Below, one piece after another: positions 57,970 through 64,000 of a stretch of DNA of 64,000 nt; within the stretch, counting starts at the first letter, position 1, and each line of letters starts with the position of its first letter. A program made the translations under genes and the position numbers. This DNA comes from Arenimonas fontis (GTDB lineage Bacteria > Pseudomonadota > Gammaproteobacteria > Xanthomonadales > Xanthomonadaceae), in NCBI RefSeq assembly GCF_008386465.1, contig NZ_VUOD01000005.1, forward strand, positions 124,001 through 188,000. The letters are read 5' to 3'. A model generated the notes under the pieces. It saw only the letters and a program-made list of their open reading frames with translations. It was not told where the DNA came from and did no database searches.

Positions 57970-60900
57970 TTCTTCTCCTCCGGCGGCTTTTGTCGAGCTT
58001 CCCAATTCCTTACCGATCCTTCTACGCCTTTTGCTTGCTCTTGCTTGCTAATGTTGACCCCAAGCCCTTTACCAATAATTGCTTCAGTAGCATATGCCCT
58101 AGTTTCAGTGGCTCGCACCTCATCGCTCGTATTCGCTGGTCGCCCCCTAGCCTGAGCATCCATGTCATGACTGGCCTCATGACCGATAACCATGGCGCCA
58201 GTCGTAGAGTTATCCACCTTGCTGATATCGATAGTGGTAGTCCCTCTCTGGTCTGTATGGGCGACCGTGTCGCCCTTCAATTCACCAGGCTTATAGTGCG
58301 GCCCGCCCGATCCTTCAGTGCCGATATATTTCAATACCTGATCTACGCGCCTTCGCTCGTGCCGAGCTTCAAGACTGTTGCGTGATTCTCGCATAGCTGC
58401 AACGTATGTCTTAATGGCAGCGCAGACCGAAACGTCACAGCTATATCTCCCGTCGGGATCAGTGAAGCGATATGAGTTGTTGTTGCCGTACCAATAGCGG
58501 TTGAAGTTGGTGCCGTTGACTGAGCTGGCCGCCACCGGATCCACCGACAGGAACCGCCCGGTCACCGGATCGTAGTACCGCTGCTGCATGTACACCAGCC
58601 GGCTGGCCGCATCCATCCGGTGCCCCGTGAAACCCGGGCCGTTGATCCAGGTGCCGTCCGCCGGCTCGCCCCAGGCCGTCAGCCGCTCGCGGCGCACCAC
58701 CTGACCGGACTCATCCGTCTCCGCCACCGGACTGCCCAGGGCGTCGGTGTGCTGGTAGCGGATGTAGCTGGTGGCGCCATCGAACGAGACCGTCCGCATC
58801 GCCACCAGGCTGCCACCCAGGTAGATGTGGTTGTGCCGCAACTGGGTCTTGACGTCGTTGGTGTATAGCAGCTTGCCGTCCTGACTGTACTGGAAGTAGG
58901 TTGACTCCCCGGTCACTTCCCGCACGCGACGGCCCAAGCCGTCATAGACATAGGTGCTGGACAGGCCACCGACCGTACTGGCCGTCAGCCGGTTGGCGCG
59001 GTCAAAGGTGAAGGTATCAGTCGGACCGCCCGCCCACTGGCGCTGGACCAGGTTGCCGCGGGTGTCGTAGGCCTGGGTGAACACCGTGGCCCCGGCGTCA
59101 TTCCTGACCTGGTGGTTGCGGTTGGCCGCGTCATACTCCATCCGGTAATCCCGGCTGCCCTGGGCCAGCCGGCGGATGTTGTCGAGCGCGTCATAGGCAA
59201 AGGTGCCGTTGCCGCCCTGGGCGCTGCCCGCAGTCACCGACAGCAGGCGGTCCAGGGCGTCGTAGCTCATGTCCCGGTTGCCCGGCTGGCCGGTCAGGCC
59301 GTCGGAGATGGCCAGGACATTGCCGTTCTTGTCGTAGTCATAGCTGTCGTCCAGTACCACTGTCGCGCCCAGCGCATCCCGGCTGCGCTCCGGCAGGCCG
59401 CGGGCGTTCTGGGTCAGGGTGTGGACAATGCCGTTTCCGTAGGTGAACTGCTTGATTGCCCCGTTCGGATGGTAGGTAACGCCCGTGGCATAGGTGCCCG
59501 CCTGGGTCGGCTGGCCCAAGGCATTGGGTGCGTAGCTCACCTGATGGCCGTCTCGGTAGGTCAGGGTCGCCAGGTGACCCAGCGGCGTGTAGCCATACTG
59601 GGTCAGCCAGTTCAAGCTCCCGTATTGCAGTCGCTCGCTGGTCAGTAGGCCCAGGCGGTTGTAGCCATAGGTCAGCGTGACGTCCCCCGAGATCACCTTA
59701 TGCACGGCGCCATCGGGGTGATAGCTGGTGCTCACATCCGGCGTACTGTCCGGATAATCCACGAGGATCAGGCGGTTGCGGGCGTCATAGCTGTGCAGCA
59801 CCTTGTCGGCAGCGGCCACGCTGCCACGGTTGCAGCTCAACGTCGTCAGGTTCGTACCCTCGGCACTCCAGGCCAGGTTGCCGGCGGCGTCGTAGGCGAA
59901 CAAGGTGGCGCCCGTCTCCGGCTCGATCCGCTTGCACAGCCGCTGCTGGGCGTCATACACGTACTGCCGCACCACCGACTGGGCGCTGCCGTCGTAGCTG
60001 CCCGAGCGGGTGAGGCGGGTCGGGTGGCCGAAGGCATTGCGGGCGATCTCCGTCGTTTGCTGCACGGCCTGGCCCTCGGCCTGCACGATCCTCACCGGCC
60101 AGTCGGTACCGGGCGTGTCCCAGGCCAGGTACTCGGTCAGGGTCGTGAAGCCGCGCGGATGGGTGACCCGGGTCCTGAACCCGCTCAGGTAGGCCGTGCT
60201 GGTCACCAGGGGGCCCAGCTCGCTGTCCTGGCTGACCCGGGTCACCCGGCCCAGGGCGTCGTAGGTAGTGCCCACGCCCTCGGTAAAGGAGGCGATGCTG
60301 CTGGCACTGGCCCGCGGGTAGCCCTCGAACACCACCCGCCCGTAGGCGTCGTGCCGCCAGCCGCGGAAGTGCTGCGTGCCCGTCGGGTCGGCCGCGTCGT
60401 ACTCCCGCGCGATCACCGGCCGCCACAGGCCGTCGTAATAGGTCGCCTTGCGGTAGTCCCCCCGGCTCTCCACCACCCGCCAGTGCCCGGCCGCAAGGCC
60501 GTACTCGCTGCTGGCCACCTGCGCGTAGGCATAGCCGGTCGGCGCCCAGGCGCTGGCATCGCACACCCCCGCCTGGCTCCCCGACGGCCAGGTCACCCCG
60601 CTCACCCGGCCCATCCCGTCATAGCCGTAGCAGGTCCGCGACCCCCGCTCGTCCTCCCGCCAGACGATCCAGCCCTGATCGTTCACCCCCGCCTTCACCA
60701 CCGTCCCGTCCGCCTGGCCGATCGTCTGCGGAATGCCCCGCTTCCAGTCCGTCAGCGTCGTCGCCTGGCCCCGCCCGTCCGTCACCGTCCGCACCGTGCC
60801 GTCGGCGTGGTAGGACAGCGATTGCTCGAGCAGACCGAAGGCTTTTCGCCAGACTGGCCGCGCCAGGCTGTCGAAACCCACTTCCCGCACCACCACTCCC

Positions 60901-62741
60901 GCCACGGTTTCCGACGCCAGCTGGCCCAGCACCCACAAGGGCAAATGGTCGTGGTAGGCGTACTGCTCGCTCCGCTGGTAGCCCAGAGTGCTCGAGCGGG
61001 TGACCGCCGTCGGCCGGGCAAAGGCGTCGAACGCGGTGATGTCCCGGCTGAACGTCACGCCGTCCTGGACAATCCGCAGCCGCCGCAGCGGCCGCAGCCG
61101 CTCGTTCCAGAACACGTCGCTGTACCAGCTCGGGTCCACCCCCACCCGGTCCGGGAAGGGCTGACCGGTCGGGTCCGAAACGTACTCGTGCACCTCCTGC
61201 CGCACCCGCACGTCCCCGAACCAGGTCTCCTGCGACAGCAACTGTCCCTCGTCCCGCTCGTAGCGGTTGCCGAAGGTATATACCTCCCGGATCCCTTCCG
61301 GCCCGGCGACCGTCACCGACCGCGTCTGCGGACCATAATCGCCCGCCGCCACCGGCCCGTTGCCGTAACTGAACGTCCACTGCGCAACCGGCAGGCCCGG
61401 ACCGCTGACCTGCTTGCCCACGATCCCCACCACGTCGAAGCTGCGCGGCGTCCAGCTCTCGAAATCCCAGGGCTGATCCGGCTCCCCGGTGGTGTTGGGC
61501 ATGCCCGACGGCGCCGTGATCGTGCCGTAGCTGCAATGCGAATCCGGCACTCCTGCCCGGACATGACGCAGCCAGCGGAACGTGAACGTGGCGGTCGCGC
61601 CGGCCGGATGGGTGATGCTGCCCGTCGCCGTCTGCGGCGACAGCACGCGGCGGAATCCGCACCAGGGCGACGCCCAGTCCCAATCGTCGCCCGACCCGTC
61701 ACCCCCCCAATGCGGCGGGTAGATGCCCGCCATCTGCAGCGTCCACTTCGATCCGTCCGGCAACGTGACCGTGGACAGCTCGCCGCCACCGCCGTAGCCA
61801 TAAGCCACCGTCCGGCCCCCGCTGGACACACTCGCCACCCGACCGTCCGCGCGCCACGACACCGCAATCGCGCGGCCGTCGCTGGCCGTGATGCCGGTCA
61901 GCCGCGAGCCCGACCAGTGATAGCTCACCCAGTTGCCGAAGCGGTCCTCGACCCGCGTGGCGTAAAGGCGGGCCCGCGAGCGCGGTTCGTAAAACCACAC
62001 CCACCGCCCGTTGCCCCACTGCTCCTGATTCAGCTCGCTTCGGCCAATGGTCTTCTCCGGCATCAGCACCAGCCAGTCGAACCAGTACTTCGTGCCATCC
62101 GGCGCCACCGCCAGAAACCCTTCGCCTCCTTGCCCGCTGGCCAGGGATGGCAGGCAGCCGACCTGCCAGAAATCCTTGGTCAGCCACGGATACGGACCTC
62201 CTGCCGGAGTCGGCAGAGCCGCTTCCCGAAACAACAGCTGCCGACCGCCTTCACCCGGCACGAACAGTTCAAACCCCCGCCAGTAGTGGTAAGCCATGAA
62301 CCCGTTGTATCCGGGCGGCGCCGCCTCCAGCCGTGTCTGCGGTGAACTGCAGCGGGCCATCGGATTGGACGTGCTGACCTTCCAGCCGACATCCGCCAGC
62401 ACGCTGGCCCCGATGTGCGGCACCTCCAGATCCCAGTCGCCGAAGGCGAAACCGCGGGGCGATCCCTTCTCTCCCTCCACATCCAGCCGGCGGGATATGG
62501 CCACCGTCAGTCCGCTGTTGCCCGGGATGCTCAGATCGGTATGGCGGAATGCCGTCGTGCCCTTGTACAGGTTGACCTGCTCGCCGAACGCCTCGTCACC
62601 AATGCTGCCGACCACGCTGGCCGACTGGATACGCTTGTGGTGGTCATCGGCGTAGTACTGTCCCCACCCTGCCTGCGGCGCCAACAGCGCCAGCAGCGCC
62701 ACGGCCATCACCCGAATGCCTGTCATCCGCATCGTCTCCAT
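57966..62741 (-). CDS. RHS/YD-repeat polymorphic toxin with HExxH metallopeptidase tip
   Basis: A roughly 1590-residue RHS protein. A signal peptide (VMAVALLALLAPQAGWGQ) suggests Sec export. Residues about 230-1350 contain YD repeats such as YDGMGRVSGVTWP and YNRLGLLTSERL. The conserved RHS core end reads RFLSVDPVAASS and FTDPDGR near residue 1440, after which a variable tip of about 150 residues holds HEASH (HExxH) and, about 30 residues later, an ETRAYATEA segment supplying a possible third ligand. Start codons at 62741, 62732 or 62726 are possible. The tip region has lower GC than the core, a sign of exchange. The gene is preceded by a CRP/Clp-type site. Confidence 0.88.
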   Translation of the reverse strand: METMRMTGIRVMAVALLALLAPQAGWGQYYADDHHKRIQSASVVGSIGDEAFGEQVNLYKGTTAFRHTDLSIPGNSGLTVAISRRLDVEGEKGSPRGFAFGDWDLEVPHIGASVLADVGWKVSTSNPMARCSSPQTRLEAAPPGYNGFMAYHYWRGFELFVPGEGGRQLLFREAALPTPAGGPYPWLTKDFWQVGCLPSLASGQGGEGFLAVAPDGTKYWFDWLVLMPEKTIGRSELNQEQWGNGRWVWFYEPRSRARLYATRVEDRFGNWVSYHWSGSRLTGITASDGRAIAVSWRADGRVASVSSGGRTVAYGYGGGGELSTVTLPDGSKWTLQMAGIYPPHWGGDGSGDDWDWASPWCGFRRVLSPQTATGSITHPAGATATFTFRWLRHVRAGVPDSHCSYGTITAPSGMPNTTGEPDQPWDFESWTPRSFDVVGIVGKQVSGPGLPVAQWTFSYGNGPVAAGDYGPQTRSVTVAGPEGIREVYTFGNRYERDEGQLLSQETWFGDVRVRQEVHEYVSDPTGQPFPDRVGVDPSWYSDVFWNERLRPLRRLRIVQDGVTFSRDITAFDAFARPTAVTRSSTLGYQRSEQYAYHDHLPLWVLGQLASETVAGVVVREVGFDSLARPVWRKAFGLLEQSLSYHADGTVRTVTDGRGQATTLTDWKRGIPQTIGQADGTVVKAGVNDQGWIVWREDERGSRTCYGYDGMGRVSGVTWPSGSQAGVCDASAWAPTGYAYAQVASSEYGLAAGHWRVVESRGDYRKATYYDGLWRPVIAREYDAADPTGTQHFRGWRHDAYGRVVFEGYPRASASSIASFTEGVGTTYDALGRVTRVSQDSELGPLVTSTAYLSGFRTRVTHPRGFTTLTEYLAWDTPGTDWPVRIVQAEGQAVQQTTEIARNAFGHPTRLTRSGSYDGSAQSVVRQYVYDAQQRLCKRIEPETGATLFAYDAAGNLAWSAEGTNLTTLSCNRGSVAAADKVLHSYDARNRLILVDYPDSTPDVSTSYHPDGAVHKVISGDVTLTYGYNRLGLLTSERLQYGSLNWLTQYGYTPLGHLATLTYRDGHQVSYAPNALGQPTQAGTYATGVTYHPNGAIKQFTYGNGIVHTLTQNARGLPERSRDALGATVVLDDSYDYDKNGNVLAISDGLTGQPGNRDMSYDALDRLLSVTAGSAQGGNGTFAYDALDNIRRLAQGSRDYRMEYDAANRNHQVRNDAGATVFTQAYDTRGNLVQRQWAGGPTDTFTFDRANRLTASTVGGLSSTYVYDGLGRRVREVTGESTYFQYSQDGKLLYTNDVKTQLRHNHIYLGGSLVAMRTVSFDGATSYIRYQHTDALGSPVAETDESGQVVRRERLTAWGEPADGTWINGPGFTGHRMDAASRLVYMQQRYYDPVTGRFLSVDPVAASSVNGTNFNRYWYGNNNSYRFTDPDGRYSCDVSVCAAIKTYVAAMRESRNSLEARHERRRVDQVLKYIGTEGSGGPHYKPGELKGDTVAHTDQRGTTTIDISKVDNSTTGAMVIGHEASHDMDAQARGRPANTSDEVRATETRAYATEAIIGKGLGVNISKQEQAKGVEGSVRNWEARQKPPEEKK

Positions 62742-62828
62742 GCCTGGAATCGCCCCGGGGCGTCGGATTCCCGCCGTCTCCCCACCCTCCGATCCACGGC
62801 GGCACGGGCCCGCACAGGACAGGAAAAA

Positions 62829-62844
62829 TGTGACGAGCGTCACG
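62829..62844. promoter_or_regulatory. CRP/Clp-type site upstream of the RHS gene
   Basis: TGTGA-CGAGCG-TCACG, 9 of 10 matches to TGTGA-N6-TCACA, lies 88-103 bp upstream of the RHS start, in the divergent region before the ECF sigma gene. No clear -10 for RHS was found. The 16-mer has the same half-sites as the one at 21678. Confidence 0.5.
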
Positions 62845-62978
62845 AATCAGACTCTCGGTCGGCATCGCCCGCCCCTACACCCCCGCCGCCCGCCACCAGA
62901 GCCCCCGCACCACCGGCGGCAGCCGGCCGGCCAGGCCCAGCCCGTACCCGCCCCGGCCCCGGCCGGGGGGACTTTGGC

Positions 62979-62984
62979 TATAGT
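62979..62984 (+). promoter_or_regulatory. -10 box of the ECF sigma factor gene
   Basis: TATAGT 36 nt before the ATG, preceded by CTTTGGC. No convincing -35. An extracytoplasmic-type promoter could also exist but was not seen. Confidence 0.45.
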
Positions 62985-63020
62985 GTCGCCAGCCCGCGCC
63001 AAGACGGGCCCCGGGGAACC

Positions 63021-63584
63021 ATGAACGAGTCCGCAGAAATCACCCAGTGGCTGGCCGCCGCCCGGCAAGGGGACAAATCGGCGCTGGACCGCGTGCTGGC
63101 CACCCTGTACCGGGAGCTGCACGGCATGGCCCGGCGCCAGCTGGGCGGCCAGCAGCAGGGCCATACCCTGGACACCACCGCCCTGGTGCACGAGGCCTAC
63201 CTGAAGCTGGCCGGCCGCGCCGAGGCCGAGTTCGAGGACCGCGCCCACTTCTTCGCCTACGCCGCCAGCGCCATGCGCTCGGTGGTGGTGGACTACGCCC
63301 GCCAGCGCATGGCGGTGAAGCGTGGCGGCGATCTGCACCGGGTCACCGACCTGCCCGAGGACGCCGGCGGCGGCATGCGCCTGGACGAGGACATGCTGGG
63401 CCTGGACGTGGCCCTGAACAAGCTGCACGCCCTGGACCCGCGCCTGGCCCAGGTGGTGGAGATGCGTTATTTCGCCGGCCTGTCGGAGAGCGAGATCGCC
63501 GGCCTGCTCAAGCGCTCGGAACGCAGCGTGCGGCGCGACTGGCAGAAGGCGCGCATGTTCCTGCTGGCCGCCCTGCAGGGCTGA
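63021..63584 (+). CDS. ECF-type RNA polymerase sigma factor (TIGR02999 type)
   Basis: A 187-residue sigma factor of the group found next to Ser/Thr kinases in Xanthomonadales and related bacteria. Region 2 reads ALVHEAYLKLAG and FFAYAASAMRSVVVDYARQR, and region 4 is VVEMRYFAGLSESEIAGLLKRSERSVRRDWQKARMFL. GGGGAACC precedes the ATG. The kinase gene begins 16 nt after the stop, so the pair is an operon in which the kinase probably controls the sigma factor. Confidence 0.92.
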   Translation: MNESAEITQWLAAARQGDKSALDRVLATLYRELHGMARRQLGGQQQGHTLDTTALVHEAYLKLAGRAEAEFEDRAHFFAYAASAMRSVVVDYARQRMAVKRGGDLHRVTDLPEDAGGGMRLDEDMLGLDVALNKLHALDPRLAQVVEMRYFAGLSESEIAGLLKRSERSVRRDWQKARMFLLAALQG

Positions 63585-63600
63585 GCCCGGGAGTCCCGGC

Positions 63601-64000
63601 ATGGACTCCGAACGCTGGGCCACCCTGTCCCCCCTGCTGGACGAGCTGCTGGAGCTCGACCCCGAATTCCGCCCGCGCCGCCTGGCCGAGATCCGCGCCG
63701 CCGATGCCGCCATGGCCGACGAGCTCGAGCGCCTGCTGGCCCTGGAGGACCAACGCCCGGATTTCCTCAGCGGATCGGTGGTGGACGCCGCCGTGTTCGC
63801 GCCCCAGCCCGGCCAGGTCATCGGCCCCTACAAGCTGGAACGGCTGCTGGGCGAAGGCGGCATGGGCCAGGTGTGGCTGGCCATCCGCAATGACGGCCTC
63901 TACCAGCGCCGGGTCGCGCTGAAACTGCTGCGTCCCGGCCTGGGCGATACCGGCCTGCGCCAACGCTTCAACCGCGAGCGGCAGATCCTGGCCCGGCTCG
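63601..64000 (+). CDS. Serine/threonine protein kinase (C-terminus beyond window)
   Basis: The first 133 codons of a bacterial Ser/Thr kinase. After an N-terminal helical segment (residues 1-80, LLDELLELDPEFRPRRLAEI) the kinase domain begins YKLERLLGEGGMGQVWLA, with the ATP-binding loop and invariant Lys in RVALKLLRPG. It continues past the right edge. It shares a transcript with the upstream sigma factor. Confidence 0.93.
   Translation, partial: MDSERWATLSPLLDELLELDPEFRPRRLAEIRAADAAMADELERLLALEDQRPDFLSGSVVDAAVFAPQPGQVIGPYKLERLLGEGGMGQVWLAIRNDGLYQRRVALKLLRPGLGDTGLRQRFNRERQILARL

Noticed and set aside
59700-62345. 881-residue plus-strand frame opposite the RHS gene
   Set aside because: Repetitive antisense of YD repeats; no ribosome-binding site or known domain.

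Overview
The window is a 64 kb stretch of GC-rich chromosome from a gammaproteobacterium that looks like the Xanthomonadales (Lysobacteraceae/Xanthomonadaceae-like). The clues are the gene content (fused peptide-ABC ATPase, CrbS/CrbR acetate regulon, RHS protein beside an ECF-type sigma factor and a Ser/Thr kinase, S1 secreted protease), the weak -35 promoters with TANAAT -10 boxes, and two CRP/Clp-type sites. The species cannot be named from the sequence alone. No rRNA, tRNA or CRISPR locus was found.

Layout. 1-14 kb is housekeeping and metabolism: uvrD (cut by the left edge), a YqhA-type membrane protein, two short-chain dehydrogenases and a saccharopine-dehydrogenase-like protein, a DPP-IV-type peptidase, xthA, a cytochrome b561, oligopeptidase A, an aldehyde dehydrogenase and a gamma-carbonic anhydrase. 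13.7-18 kb holds coupled hemB-aroE and a two-gene peptide ABC transporter fragment. 18-27 kb has a GAF-GAF-GGDEF-EAL protein, a sugar epimerase-like protein, a miniature SPFH protein, rsmG, parAB, and an epimerase/glycosyltransferase/LAB_N envelope trio. 27-32.5 kb has rpmB-rpmG, crcB and a two-component system sandwiched between two PepSY-like proteins.

32.5-51.8 kb is dominated by acetate utilisation. It contains the sensor kinase CrbS (symporter-PAS-kinase-receiver), CrbR, acetyl-CoA synthetase, a DcaP-like porin, DUF485 and ActP, plus the usual DUF294 and DEDDh exonuclease companions and an aspartyl protease. Three intergenic regions of this block carry the same dyad, GACNTTGGTC, which I propose as the shared CrbR operator. 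AraC- and MocR-type regulators sit at its left edge and a serine protease in its middle.

53-58 kb is a scar of IS3-family elements (one intact, one truncated, further remnants). It separates an orphan RHS tip and a truncated putative immunity gene from the main RHS locus (58-62.7 kb). The main RHS protein has a signal peptide and ends in an HExxH metallopeptidase-like tip; its stop codon overlaps the start of a small lipoprotein gene, the likely immunity partner. The window ends in an ECF sigma factor and the start of a Ser/Thr protein kinase.

A further pattern is a set of six genes (uvrD, xthA, the aldehyde dehydrogenase, the gamma-carbonic anhydrase, the oppC-like permease, rsmG) in which a -10 hexamer ends exactly 6 nt before the ATG, implying leaderless transcripts.
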